A DNA stretch of 64,000 nucleotides from Cellulophaga sp. F20128 (GTDB lineage Bacteria; Bacteroidota; Bacteroidia; Flavobacteriales; Flavobacteriaceae). A program made the translations under genes and the position numbers. Position 1 is the stretch's first letter, and the number at the start of each line of letters is the position of its first letter. The DNA lies in the NCBI RefSeq assembly GCF_023015805.1, contig NZ_JALKBA010000006.1, positions 170,072-234,071 of the forward strand, read 5' to 3'. Shown one piece after another: positions 39,598-48,660 of the stretch. The notes below the pieces were generated by a model. That model made no database searches. It was not told the origin of the DNA and saw nothing but the letters and a program-made list of their open reading frames with translations.

Positions 39598-39894
39598 TTA
39601 TATGATGCTTAGCTTAGAGTCTACTATCTGTTCCAGTGCCTTTAAACGCTCTGTAACCTCTGAATTATCCTCTTGCTTATCAATACTCTTCTGTTCTATT
39701 TTAGAGGCAAACTGCAAGGCACACATTGCCAATACATCTTGTTTATCTCTAACGGCATAGTTTTGCTCAAACTTTTTTGCTAACTGCTCTATGTTTTTTG
39801 CAGCTTTTCGCAAACCCTCTTCCTGACTTGGATCAATCGTTAAGGGATAAACCCGGTCTGCAATAGAAAGTTTAATTTTTAGCTTCTCTGCCAT
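39598..39894 (-). CDS. zapA: Cell division protein ZapA
   Basis: Binds and bundles FtsZ filaments at the division ring. 98 residues: an N-terminal beta part LKIKLSIADRVYPLTIDPSQ and a C-terminal coiled coil with AKNIEQLAKKFEQNY, QDVLAMCALQFASKIEQ and the leucine-rich ERLKALEQIVDSKL. The start taken is the ATG at 39894; an earlier in-frame ATG-like extension (to 39930) overlaps the preceding gene. It is followed by the probable 6S RNA and preceded by a coiled-coil gene 16 nt away. Confidence 0.9.
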   Translation of the reverse strand: MAEKLKIKLSIADRVYPLTIDPSQEEGLRKAAKNIEQLAKKFEQNYAVRDKQDVLAMCALQFASKIEQKSIDKQEDNSEVTERLKALEQIVDSKLSII

Positions 39895-39910
39895 AAGTAT
39901 TAATTGTACA

Positions 39911-40201
39911 TTATTCAGCGAGTTGAGCAATACAATGATCTAACTCTCTAATTAACGTATTTATTTTAAGCTTTGCTTCTGTTTTATTTGTATTACTGCC
40001 AAGCATCGAACTTGCCATTTTAAGAGCATTGTACTTTTCTTCCCATTCAGATACTAAAGTTGAAGAAGTGCGATTCTCATTTTTTAGAGCATTTAATTCT
40101 TTATCTAAACTAACATTAGCCTGCTTTAATAACTCCAACTTATGAAGTAGCTTACTCACTTTATTTTCTAAAGAATCAACAATTTCAACCAATTCGCTCA
40201 T
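39911..40201 (-). CDS. ZapB-like coiled-coil protein
   Basis: 96 residues, almost entirely coiled coil: ELVEIVDSLENKVSKLLHKL, then LKQANVSLDKELNALKNENR, with leucines at heptad spacing and no membrane segment. It ends with NTLIRELDHCIAQLAE. It starts the minus-strand block and lies 16 nt upstream of zapA. ZapB of E. coli is a small coiled coil that joins ZapA at the septum; this gene may be a counterpart, judged only by fold type and position. The start taken is the ATG at 40201; the six-base-earlier TTG is less likely. Confidence 0.72.
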   Translation of the reverse strand: MSELVEIVDSLENKVSKLLHKLELLKQANVSLDKELNALKNENRTSSTLVSEWEEKYNALKMASSMLGSNTNKTEAKLKINTLIRELDHCIAQLAE

Positions 40202-40397
40202 TTGCAATAAATCGATGCATTTCTCACAAAGTTAACATAGATTAAATTACTTCGCAATACTTTTTTCAATTATTCTTGCAAAGAATTAAATCCATTACGC
40301 TAATCCTTTGTTTTATTGGGTTTTATTTTTTTTAACTCTATTAGTTTTTTCAAATTAAGCGGGATTGGCTATTTTCGTACCAATATTAAAAATACTT

Positions 40398-42089
40398 ATG
40401 AAAATTTACGTACTAATAGTTGGACTGTTTTTATTTATCCAAGGAAATGGACAAGAAAAATATCCTCAAAACACCTTTCAATCTCCTTTGGATATCCCCT
40501 TAATCTTAGCGGGTACCTTTGGCGAGTTGCGGTCCAATCATTTTCATTCTGGTATTGATATTAAAACACAACAAAGGGAAGGATTGTCTGTCTACGCCAT
40601 TGAGAGTGCCTCCGTTACACGTATCAAAATATCGCATTGGGGGTACGGAAAGGCACTATACATTACGCATCCAAACGGCTACACTTCTGTATATGCCCAT
40701 TTAAAGAAGTTTTCCCCAAAAATTGAAGCCTACATAAAAAAATTACAATACAAGAAGCAATCCTATGAGGTTGAAGCTTTTCCCGATTATGGTGAGTTAA
40801 AGGTAGACAAAGGGGAACTTATTGCTTATTCTGGTAATACAGGGGGATCTTCTGGCCCCCATCTTCATTTTGAAATTAGAAGCAGCGTCTCTAGCAAACC
40901 AATTAACCCATTACTATATGGATATGATATACGAGATGCTACAGACCCTACCCTGTTAAACTTGTTTGCTTACCCTTTAAGTGAAAATGCTCAAATTAAC
41001 ACTACCGGGAATAGAACTCAAATTAATTTTACCCGACAAAAGGACGGTTCTTTTTTAGCCGATAAGGTTTACGCTTCAGGTACCATTGGCATTGGTTTTA
41101 ATGGCTATGACAGACAAGATATGGCAGCCAATAAAAATGGCGTTTATGCTGTGCAACAACTGGTTAATGGCAAGTTATATTCCGATTTTGATTTTGAAAC
41201 ATTCTCCTTTGGTGAAACCAGATATATTAACACCCTTATCGATTATGATTATTTTGGAAGGCATAGTCAACGTATTGTGAAATGTTTTAAAGAACCCAGT
41301 AACAGATTAAGCATTTATAACACCTTGCACAACGATGGTAAAATAGTGGTAAACGAAGGGCTAACCTATAATGTTACTGTACTTCTAAAAGACTTAAGTG
41401 GGAATATCACTACCATTAATATACCTGTTGAAGGTAAAAAACTAGAGTTAAAAGCACCAAAAACAATAGACGTAACAGAGAACTATATTATTGCAAAAAA
41501 ACCAAACAATTACAATTTAGGCATTGCCAAAGTTTACTTTCCTGCCAATACTTTTTACGAAGATTTTTATATAGATTTAGAAGAGGGAGCAGATACGGTT
41601 AAAATTCACAACAATAGAGTTGCTGCCCATCGTAATTTCACGATTACTTTTGATGTATCTAAATATAGCGCAGAGGAACAAAAGCAGTTGTTTATAGCAC
41701 GACTCAATGATAGACTTGCTCCAAGTCATTCTACCACTTACAAAAGAGAAAACACCTTTACAACGAGGACAAAAAACCTAGGCACCTACACCCTGGCAAA
41801 GGATACAATAGCCCCAGTGATTACCCCAAAAAACTTTAAACAAAAACAATGGCTTACCAATTACCAATATCTCAGTCTAAAAATTGTTGATGATTTAAGT
41901 GGTATTAATACCTACAATGCCTACCTTAACGGGGAATGGATTTTAATGAGTTATGAATATAAAACCAATACGCTTACCTACGATTTTGACGATAAAATAC
42001 TTGATAAAAAAGAATGCAATCTAAAAGTTATTGTAACAGACAATGTAGGCAATTCTACAACCTATGAAAGTACTTTTTACAGAAAATAA
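40398..42089 (+). CDS. Exported M23 peptidase (LytM/peptidoglycan endopeptidase type)
   Basis: 563 residues; signal peptide to about residue 18 (VLIVGLFLFIQGNGQ). The M23 domain is close to the N-terminus: HFHSGIDI with His50 and Asp54, YAHLKKFSP, and GPHLHFEIR with His155 and His157, the zinc and active-site residues of LytM. It probably cuts peptide cross-links in peptidoglycan. The remaining ~380 residues are beta-rich, Ig-like (VTDNVGNSTTYESTF at the end). Start taken at 40398, just before the signal peptide. It is 6 nt from the downstream TonB receptor gene, so they are probably cotranscribed. Confidence 0.92.
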   Translation: MKIYVLIVGLFLFIQGNGQEKYPQNTFQSPLDIPLILAGTFGELRSNHFHSGIDIKTQQREGLSVYAIESASVTRIKISHWGYGKALYITHPNGYTSVYAHLKKFSPKIEAYIKKLQYKKQSYEVEAFPDYGELKVDKGELIAYSGNTGGSSGPHLHFEIRSSVSSKPINPLLYGYDIRDATDPTLLNLFAYPLSENAQINTTGNRTQINFTRQKDGSFLADKVYASGTIGIGFNGYDRQDMAANKNGVYAVQQLVNGKLYSDFDFETFSFGETRYINTLIDYDYFGRHSQRIVKCFKEPSNRLSIYNTLHNDGKIVVNEGLTYNVTVLLKDLSGNITTINIPVEGKKLELKAPKTIDVTENYIIAKKPNNYNLGIAKVYFPANTFYEDFYIDLEEGADTVKIHNNRVAAHRNFTITFDVSKYSAEEQKQLFIARLNDRLAPSHSTTYKRENTFTTRTKNLGTYTLAKDTIAPVITPKNFKQKQWLTNYQYLSLKIVDDLSGINTYNAYLNGEWILMSYEYKTNTLTYDFDDKILDKKECNLKVIVTDNVGNSTTYESTFYRK

Positions 42090-42095
42090 TTAATT

Positions 42096-44561
42096 TTGAA
42101 GTGGCTAAAACACATCTTCACTTTAGTTTTCATTGGCTCCTTTAATTTTTTAATAGGACAAACCGCATTAATAACTGGCGTTATTTTTGATGCGGAAAAC
42201 AAGCCTATAGCCAATGTAAACATTAGTTCTGGTACTTTTGGAACCATCAGTAATGCCGATGGGTTTTACAATTTACAAGTAACGTCTGATAAGGAAATTG
42301 TGGTTACTTTTTCTCATATTGGATTCAAAAATATAATTCTAAAAAAACTTGTATTAAACACAAACGAAACATTTGAATTTTACCCCGTTTTAAACACCAA
42401 TGTGGAGCAGATAGACGAGATAGTGATAACTGCTTCGGGATCTAAGAAATTGACCCACATTACCACAATTACACCTGCCATTGCACGTAAAATTCCCGGA
42501 GCAAATGCGGGCGTTGAAAATATATTAAAACTATTACCCGGTGTTTCATCCAACAATGAACTCAGTACCCAATATGCAGTTCGTGGCGGCAATTATGACG
42601 AAAACCTGGTCTATGTTAACGATATTGAGGTGTACCGCCCTTTTTTAATTCGGTCTGGACAACAAGAAGGGTTTAGTTTTATTCATACAGACTTAATACA
42701 GAAATTAGAGTTTTCTGCCGGAGGATTCCAAGCCAAATACGGTGATAAATTGTCCTCCGTTTTAGACATCTCCTATAAAAACCCCATCACTTTTAATTCT
42801 AGTATTACCCTGAGCCTCCTAGGAGTAAAAACGTCGCTGGAAACCATTTCAAAAAACAAAAAATTTACAACCGTAACAGGTCTTAGACATAGAGACAATA
42901 GCCTATTGGTAAATAGTACGCAAACCAAGTCTAATTTTAAACCCAATTTTTCCGATTTTCAAACCTATACAACCTATAAGTTTTCTGATAAGTTTCATTT
43001 AAATTTTCTAGGAAGCTTTTCGCGCAATAGTTATAAAAATAAACCCTTAACAAGGCAGACAAATTTTGGAACCATTAACGACCCCAAAGCGTTAGTTGTG
43101 TATTATAACGGCCAAGAGAAAAACAACTATAATACAATGCTAGCTGCATTAAAAGCCTCGTATTTTATTACTGAAAATATTAATTTAAAATTTATATCAT
43201 CCTTATATCACACAACGGAAGAAGAATACTCAGATATTTTTGCACAATACCAAATAACCAGCGTAGAAGAAGATTTAAGCAGTGTAAATTTTGGTAACCC
43301 AACAGCTCCCAAAGTATTTGGTTCTCAGTTTAAGCGCACCCGAAATGATTTAGACGCCTTACTGTTTAACCTAAAGCATATTGGAAAATACACCAAAGAA
43401 AAAAATGTTATTGAGTGGGGCGTAGAATTTAAACACGAAGATATTCGCGATCAACTGCGGGAATCAGAATTCATTGATTCTGCCGGATATTTTATTCGCC
43501 CCCCGCTTACTGACTTTCAAAAAAACCAACCTTATACTCCAAATAACTCCCCGATTGTTGCATACAACAGTTTATTTGCCAAAAATGAAGTCACTATAAA
43601 TAGGTTTAGCACCTATATACAATACAGCAAACAATCCACCTTACAAAAGAGTCATTTATACTATAATTTTGGCGCTAGAACCCAGCATTGGACCGTAACT
43701 ACTAATAATTCTCACAATTCACAGTTTATAGTTAGTCCAAGAGCACAAATAGCAATTAAACCCTTTTGGAAAAAAGATATGTTATTCCGCTTTTCTGCAG
43801 GAGTTTACCAACAAGCTCCTTTTTACAGAGAGCTAAGAGATGCTACAGGAAGCATAAATACCAATGTAAAAGCACAAAAATCCATACATTACGTATTTGG
43901 TAATGAATTTAGTTTTTTGCTTTGGGAAAGACCATTTTCTTTAAAAAGTGAAGCGTATTATAAAGACTTATCCAATATAAATTCATATACCTTAGAAGAT
44001 GTTCGGATTCGATATGCTGCAAACAATGCTACAACTGCTTATGTCTATGGGTTTGAAACTAGACTTAACGGGGCCTTTGTTCCTGGCACTGAGTCTTGGG
44101 TAAGCCTTGGAGTTTTAAAAACAGAAGAAAACATAGACAATAAGGGATTTATTGCACGGCCTACAGACCAAAGGGTAAAACTGGGAATCTTGTTTCAGGA
44201 TTATGTGCCCGACATTCCAAATTTAAAAATGTATTTGAACTTAGTATACAACAGTGGTTTGCCTGGTGGATCTCCTAATTATTCAGATCCTTATATTTAT
44301 CAAAGCAGATTAAGAGATTATAAGCGTGCAGATTTGGGAATTTCATATATTTTTGCAGACAGAAATAATTCCTTTCCCAAGGAGCAATGGATGCATGATT
44401 TTAAAGAATTTACGATAGGAGTGGAAATCTTTAATTTATTCAACAACCAAAACGCTATTACAAACACCTGGGTTAGGGATGCTACTAGCAAGCAACAATA
44501 TGCGATTCCTAATTTTATGACAAGTAGGGTTTTTAATTTAAAAATAGGAATGCAATTTTAG
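42096..44561 (+). CDS. TonB-dependent receptor with carboxypeptidase-regulatory-like domain
   Basis: 821-residue outer membrane receptor. The start is TTG at 42096, followed by KWLKHIFTLVFIG as signal peptide (cut after LIGQ near residue 22). The N-terminal beta domain (ITGVIFDAENKPIANVNISS) and plug motifs NELSTQYAVRGGNYDENLVY near residue 150 and FSAGGFQAKYGDKLSSVLDI near residue 208 are clear; the barrel ends VFNLKIGMQF. It follows the M23 peptidase by 6 nt and precedes an exported protein by 4 nt. No lipoprotein partner is adjacent, unlike the receptor at 34318. Substrate unknown. Confidence 0.92.
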   Translation: MKWLKHIFTLVFIGSFNFLIGQTALITGVIFDAENKPIANVNISSGTFGTISNADGFYNLQVTSDKEIVVTFSHIGFKNIILKKLVLNTNETFEFYPVLNTNVEQIDEIVITASGSKKLTHITTITPAIARKIPGANAGVENILKLLPGVSSNNELSTQYAVRGGNYDENLVYVNDIEVYRPFLIRSGQQEGFSFIHTDLIQKLEFSAGGFQAKYGDKLSSVLDISYKNPITFNSSITLSLLGVKTSLETISKNKKFTTVTGLRHRDNSLLVNSTQTKSNFKPNFSDFQTYTTYKFSDKFHLNFLGSFSRNSYKNKPLTRQTNFGTINDPKALVVYYNGQEKNNYNTMLAALKASYFITENINLKFISSLYHTTEEEYSDIFAQYQITSVEEDLSSVNFGNPTAPKVFGSQFKRTRNDLDALLFNLKHIGKYTKEKNVIEWGVEFKHEDIRDQLRESEFIDSAGYFIRPPLTDFQKNQPYTPNNSPIVAYNSLFAKNEVTINRFSTYIQYSKQSTLQKSHLYYNFGARTQHWTVTTNNSHNSQFIVSPRAQIAIKPFWKKDMLFRFSAGVYQQAPFYRELRDATGSINTNVKAQKSIHYVFGNEFSFLLWERPFSLKSEAYYKDLSNINSYTLEDVRIRYAANNATTAYVYGFETRLNGAFVPGTESWVSLGVLKTEENIDNKGFIARPTDQRVKLGILFQDYVPDIPNLKMYLNLVYNSGLPGGSPNYSDPYIYQSRLRDYKRADLGISYIFADRNNSFPKEQWMHDFKEFTIGVEIFNLFNNQNAITNTWVRDATSKQQYAIPNFMTSRVFNLKIGMQF

Positions 44562-44565
44562 AAAA

Positions 44566-45222
44566 ATGAAAATGAAAAAAACACTACTTTTTATTGCAGT
44601 ACTGGCTGTATGTTTTACACAAGCGCAAACAAACATCTATGAAAATCAAAATTTTGAAACATTAAGTAAGGACCACAAAACCTTAGCTATAATACCTTTT
44701 ATAACCAATTTAGCACTAAAAAGCACCATTTCTGAACAAGAACTAAAGACATTAAAAGAGAAAGAAAGTTATGCGGTTCAGAATGCTTTAGAAACGTATT
44801 TTATTAGAGGTAATAAAAAGAAAAAATACGCAGTAGAATTCCAGAACACAAAAAACACCAATGCTCTTTTAGCTAAAAACAACATTACTTCTAGCACAAT
44901 AGATGTCTATACTACTAAGGAGCTTTCTAAATTATTAAACGTTGATGGAATTATAAGTGGCAATATTGATTTAAACGTTTTATTGTCTAACGGAGTGTCT
45001 ACAGACTTTAATTTTTTGGATTACTTTAACGGCAATGCAAATTATGGCCGTATCGGTATTAAAGTAAGTGATGGAACTTCCGGAAAATTATTATGGAAAT
45101 ACGAGAAGGAAATTAACAAGAAATCTGGCAAGAACACACAAGACTTGATAGACGGTATGATGAAAAAAGCTACCCGAAAATTCCCCTATGATAAAGAACG
45201 GCTGAAAAAGAAAAAAAACTAA
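44566..45222 (+). CDS. Exported protein of unknown function after the TonB receptor
   Basis: 218 residues, signal peptide to about residue 20 (AVCFTQAQ), no lipobox. The mature part is alpha/beta: KTLAIIPFITNLALKS, then LLNVDGIISGNIDLNVLLSN near residue 125 and DGTSGKLLWKYEKEINKKSG near residue 170, a layout that loosely recalls CsgG/GNA1162-like periplasmic proteins with repeated beta-alpha units. Ends in a long lysine-rich tail. It begins 4 nt after the receptor gene. I do not recognise it with certainty. Confidence 0.72.
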   Translation: MKMKKTLLFIAVLAVCFTQAQTNIYENQNFETLSKDHKTLAIIPFITNLALKSTISEQELKTLKEKESYAVQNALETYFIRGNKKKKYAVEFQNTKNTNALLAKNNITSSTIDVYTTKELSKLLNVDGIISGNIDLNVLLSNGVSTDFNFLDYFNGNANYGRIGIKVSDGTSGKLLWKYEKEINKKSGKNTQDLIDGMMKKATRKFPYDKERLKKKKN

Positions 45223-45234
45223 CGCACAACAAGC

Positions 45235-46383
45235 TTAGTTTTCCATAAATTCTTTTAGCACTGCTATAGTATAATCCATTTCTTGCTCAGTATTAAATTT
45301 AGAAAAAGAAAAACGCAATGACGGTTTGTCAAGGTCTTCAGAACTTAAGACCTGCGTTAATACATGTGACCCTTGATTACTCCCAGACTGGCAAGCACTT
45401 CCCTTAGAACAGGCAATCCCCTTAAGGTCTAAATGAAACAGTAGCATCATTGCTTTCTTAGGTTCAATAGGCAAACAAACATTCACCAAAGTATAGGTGC
45501 TTTCGTTAAGATTCCCAGATAAACCATTAAAGGTAACCCCAGGGATTTCTTTACTTATTTTATCAATAAAGTAGGCTTTTAGACCTGTAACATAAGCCGT
45601 TTCGGCATTTAAGTTTTCATAGGATAAAACAAAAGCTTCCTCCAAACCAACAATATTATGATAAGGCTCAGTACCCGCCCTAAAGCCACGTTCTTGTGCC
45701 CCACCAAAAATAAGTGGCTTTAAGATTTTATCTTTTTTAATAAAGGCAAATCCAACACCTTTTGGTCCGTGAAATTTATGCGCTGCCGCAGTTAAAAAAT
45801 CTATTGGAGTCTTTTGTACATCCCATGGGTAATGCCCCACAGATTGTACGGTATCAGAATGAAACAATGCCTCATTTTTAGCACATAACGCACAAACTTT
45901 ATCGATATCTAATTTGTTCCCTATCTCATTATTGATATGCATTAGACTAACTAATTTTTTAGAATCATCTTGTTGCAACAATGTTTCTAAATGCATCAAA
46001 TCTGGACTTCCGTTAGAATCTAGGTTTACAAAATGCAATGCAATTCCGTATTCTTTTTCCAATTCTTCTGCCGTATGCAATACTGCGTGATGCTCAATTT
46101 TAGAGGTGATTATAGTTTGTATCCCCAAATCTCTTACAGCACACCTTAGAATCATATTATCGGCTTCTGTTCCACCAGAGGTAAATATAATTTCAGAGGG
46201 GTGCGCATTTAAGTATTTTGCAATTGTTTTACGTGTTTTTTCTATCGCCGTTTTCGCCGTTCTTCCAAAACTATGCGTCGAGGAAGGATTTCCATAACAA
46301 TTTGCTAAAGCTTCTTGCATTTTAGCAATAACTTCGTCTCTAACTTGGGTAGTTGCAGCGCTATCTAAATAAACTTTTTGCAT
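45235..46383 (-). CDS. Cysteine desulfurase (IscS/NifS type)
   Basis: PLP enzyme that removes sulfur from cysteine for Fe-S clusters and other sulfur transfers. PLP Lys203 in AAAHKFHGPKGVGF, catalytic Cys331 in the loop GSACQSGSNQGS, and the N-terminal VYLDSAATTQVRDEVI are clear. 382 residues is normal for this class. No iscU, sufE or other partner is adjacent. It is convergent with the exported protein gene at 44566 and divergent from the small lipoprotein gene at 46496. Sulfur could also reach FdhD; this is inference. Confidence 0.93.
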   Translation of the reverse strand: MQKVYLDSAATTQVRDEVIAKMQEALANCYGNPSSTHSFGRTAKTAIEKTRKTIAKYLNAHPSEIIFTSGGTEADNMILRCAVRDLGIQTIITSKIEHHAVLHTAEELEKEYGIALHFVNLDSNGSPDLMHLETLLQQDDSKKLVSLMHINNEIGNKLDIDKVCALCAKNEALFHSDTVQSVGHYPWDVQKTPIDFLTAAAHKFHGPKGVGFAFIKKDKILKPLIFGGAQERGFRAGTEPYHNIVGLEEAFVLSYENLNAETAYVTGLKAYFIDKISKEIPGVTFNGLSGNLNESTYTLVNVCLPIEPKKAMMLLFHLDLKGIACSKGSACQSGSNQGSHVLTQVLSSEDLDKPSLRFSFSKFNTEQEMDYTIAVLKEFMEN

Positions 46384-46483
46384 CAGTAATTATCAAATTT
46401 TATAATCCGCCAAAAATAGTGGATTTAAAATTAAAAAAATCTTAAAAAGGGTAAAAACTATACTTTATCAATCAAAAAACTTT

Positions 46484-46491
46484 TACATTTG
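46484..46491 (+). promoter_or_regulatory. Likely -7 element for the lipoprotein gene
   Basis: TAcaTTTG, a full match to TAnnTTTG, ends 4 nt before the start codon at 46496. The expected transcript start is within 3 nt of the ATG, so the mRNA would be nearly leaderless. Confidence 0.4.
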
Positions 46492-46495
46492 AATT

Positions 46496-46993
46496 ATGAA
46501 AAAAATTTATCTCCTAGGCATAATTACTATATTACTTTCTTGTAGTGATGGTGATTTACAAATAGAAACATTAAACTTTGATGATGTAACCGCCCAAAAC
46601 TGTGGAACGCTATCTATTGACACCGAGCTTTTTTTCAAAATTAATGACAACGAAGCATTAATTTTAACATTGCAATCTGGAGTTTTAAAAAACGAAGTGT
46701 CTTCAGAGGTTATTACGAGTACCATCCCTAGTCAGTCTACCCTCACCTACCGTACATTTTCTAACACTGTTGCTAAAGAATACTTCTGTGATGCTCTACC
46801 GCCAGTCTCTCCAACCGTAACCGGAGAAATTGAAGCTGCAAATGGTACTGTTCTCATTGAAACTGCAGCTGGTGCCAACGGTTCTTTTGTGCATACAATT
46901 ATCTTAAGTGATATTACCTTGTTAAAAAGCGATGGGACTCGGATTACGGATTTAACAATCAGTGAATTTGCGGAAATAACCACAACACCTTAG
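46496..46993 (+). CDS. Small lipoprotein of unknown function
   Basis: 165 residues with a clear type II signal peptide (IYLLGIITILLSC, lipobox LLSC at residues 13-16, followed by SDGD). The acidic residue after the Cys suggests outer-membrane sorting; in Bacteroidota the rules differ, so the side is uncertain. The mature part is beta-rich (SIDTELFFKINDNEALILTL, VSPTVTGEIEAANGTVLIET) with two lone Cys. No domain recognised. Stands alone between a divergent desulfurase gene and a convergent Smr gene. Confidence 0.72.
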   Translation: MKKIYLLGIITILLSCSDGDLQIETLNFDDVTAQNCGTLSIDTELFFKINDNEALILTLQSGVLKNEVSSEVITSTIPSQSTLTYRTFSNTVAKEYFCDALPPVSPTVTGEIEAANGTVLIETAAGANGSFVHTIILSDITLLKSDGTRITDLTISEFAEITTTP

Positions 46994-47012
46994 TATTTAA
47001 AACCGATCTTTG

Positions 47013-47552
47013 TCAATTCTGAAAAATATAAACTTCGGTGGCTCCTAAGCCATATTTTTGATAATCTGCGTCATAAAATTTTAGATTGTCATATCTGTTA
47101 AACAAGAAGTAAAGTTCTTCTTTTAAAATGCCCTCTCCGACTCCGTGAATAAATACAATTTTCTGAATTCTTTTCTGAATGGCAAAATTTAGTTGCCGTT
47201 TGGCGGTCTCCAATTGAAGATTAAGGATGTCATAATTACCCATTCCCTTACTCGATTTTAGAAGCTGATTAATATGTAAATCGACCTCCATTTTTGGCAC
47301 ATTTCTTTCTTTAGACTTAAGAACCTTACTATTCTTCCGTTTTGGTTGTTCTTTTTCTTTTTTAACTTGTGCGATATCGTAATTAGAAACACGAATGGTA
47401 TTTGAACCCGCAACCTTAATAAGCTCCTTTGGCGCAAAGGAAATCTGAAAACCCATATCTGTTTCAACCGTAATTTCATTCCCTGCAATGTTAGTGACTA
47501 CACCACTAATGGTATCATCTAAAACTTCTACTTTATCTCCTATTTTAAACAT
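47013..47552 (-). CDS. Smr-domain protein (MutS2 C-terminal type)
   Basis: 179 residues. An N-terminal SH3/KOW-like part FKIGDKVEVLDDTISGVV is followed by a basic linker (KKEKEQPKRKNSKVLKSKE) and a C-terminal Smr domain with MEVDLHINQLL near residue 113 and IVFIHGVGEGILKEELYF near residue 150, where the H-G-x-G element is the putative nuclease/nucleic-acid loop. It lacks MutS ATPase domains, so it is a stand-alone Smr protein, possibly acting on RNA or branched DNA. Start taken at 47552; an upstream in-frame start (47618) is hydrophobic and unlikely. Confidence 0.85.
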   Translation of the reverse strand: MFKIGDKVEVLDDTISGVVTNIAGNEITVETDMGFQISFAPKELIKVAGSNTIRVSNYDIAQVKKEKEQPKRKNSKVLKSKERNVPKMEVDLHINQLLKSSKGMGNYDILNLQLETAKRQLNFAIQKRIQKIVFIHGVGEGILKEELYFLFNRYDNLKFYDADYQKYGLGATEVYIFQN

Positions 47553-47668
47553 TTGCAATGATGCTACTACATCTTTTTCATTAATCTCAAAAAAAATAAA
47601 CAAGAGGTTTATTTTCATTCCACAAAAATAATAGTAATTTTCCAGTTATAAATTGATTAGTACCAAAA

Positions 47669-47968
47669 ATGCGTTTACCAATTTTTACAACCGACTTATC
47701 TAACTATATGATTCCCTGCATGAATAAGAAATTATTTGGTGTAGATTGCCCTGGTTGTGGTATACAGCGATCTTTATCTTTGATTTTTCAAGGAGATTTT
47801 GTAGGAGCTTTTCAAATGTATCCTGCAATTTATGCGCTATTATTGCTTTTTGGTTTTATAGGGGTAAACTATTTTTACAAAATAAAGTACGCTGCAATAA
47901 TCATCACTGTTCTTTCAATAACTAGTGTCGTTTTAATATTAACTAATTATATATATAAATTCATTTAA
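47669..47968 (+). CDS. DUF2752 membrane protein
   Basis: 99 residues with the DUF2752 signature FGVDCPGCGIQRSLSL near residue 23, where the CPGCG-x-x-R element is conserved, followed by two hydrophobic segments (MYPAIYALLLLFGFIGV and KYAAIIITVLSITSVVLIL). Starts at 47669 or at the internal ATG at 47708, which would leave the Cys motif near the N-terminus. It begins a set of three small membrane protein genes with cysteine-rich motifs. The function of DUF2752 is unknown. Confidence 0.82.
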   Translation: MRLPIFTTDLSNYMIPCMNKKLFGVDCPGCGIQRSLSLIFQGDFVGAFQMYPAIYALLLLFGFIGVNYFYKIKYAAIIITVLSITSVVLILTNYIYKFI

Positions 47969-47983
47969 CCAAACTTTAAAATT

Positions 47984-48310
47984 ATGGAACAACAAAAACT
48001 GCCGAATGGCACAATGATTATAGTTCTTGGTATTCTTGGATACTTATGCTGCTGTTTCGCAGGATTAGGTGTTATACCATCTGCTATCGCCTTTTTTATG
48101 GCAAAAAAATCTGAAAAAATTTATGCTGAAAACCCAGAAGCTTATGACAATGCTGGTCAAATAAAAACGGGTAAAATTGTAGCTTTAATCGCTTTAATTT
48201 TAAATGTTTTAATGATCGCAAGATGGATCTACGTGGTTGCTACCGGTGGTGTTGATACCATTCAGGACGCTTGGGAAGATGCTATGGAACAAATTCAAAA
48301 CGCACAATAA
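47984..48310 (+). CDS. CCC-motif membrane protein
   Basis: 108 residues, two membrane helices joined by a soluble part. The three adjacent cysteines in GYLCCCFAGLGVIPSAIAF (about residues 19-37) give the family name used in databases. The middle part KSEKIYAENPEAYDNAGQIK and the second helix VALIALILNVLMIARW are repeated in similar form in the next gene. It starts 15 nt after the DUF2752 gene. It looks like a DUF4190-like two-helix protein; no function is known. The C-terminus is acidic and cytoplasmic or periplasmic, not clear. Confidence 0.83.
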   Translation: MEQQKLPNGTMIIVLGILGYLCCCFAGLGVIPSAIAFFMAKKSEKIYAENPEAYDNAGQIKTGKIVALIALILNVLMIARWIYVVATGGVDTIQDAWEDAMEQIQNAQ

Positions 48311-48320
48311 TACGATACCT

Positions 48321-48635
48321 ATGCATAAAGAAGAATTACCCGGGGCAAGTACCGCTCTAACAATGGGCATCATTGCCTTAGTAACATCATTTGTATGTTG
48401 CGGTCCCTTTGCTGCTATTTTTAGTTTCATTGGATTGTCTAACGCTAAAAAAGCAAGACTACTATACGAACAAAATCCTGAATTATATACAGGTTATGAA
48501 AATGCTAAAACAGGTAAAATTTTATCTATTATTGGCTTAGTAGTAGCGCTATTATATTTGGTGTTTTTTATTCTTTATTTTGGGGTTATAATTGCCGCTA
48601 TTACGGCCGGTGGCCTAAGTGAAATGCAATTCTAA
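48321..48635 (+). CDS. CCC-type membrane protein, paralogue of the preceding gene
   Basis: 104 residues with the same plan as the neighbour: LTMGIIALVTSFVCCGPFAA as first helix (CCG instead of CCC), then the shared motif KARLLYEQNPELYTGYENAK, GKILSIIGLVVALLYLVFF as second helix. A start at 48321 fits; the longer frame from 48237 overlaps the previous gene and is not needed. The gene is 10 nt downstream of its paralogue and both probably belong to one transcript ending at the terminator at 48661. It is likely the product of a tandem duplication. Confidence 0.82.
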   Translation: MHKEELPGASTALTMGIIALVTSFVCCGPFAAIFSFIGLSNAKKARLLYEQNPELYTGYENAKTGKILSIIGLVVALLYLVFFILYFGVIIAAITAGGLSEMQF

Positions 48636-48660
48636 TTTTAATTTTAAGTAGTTATTAAAT

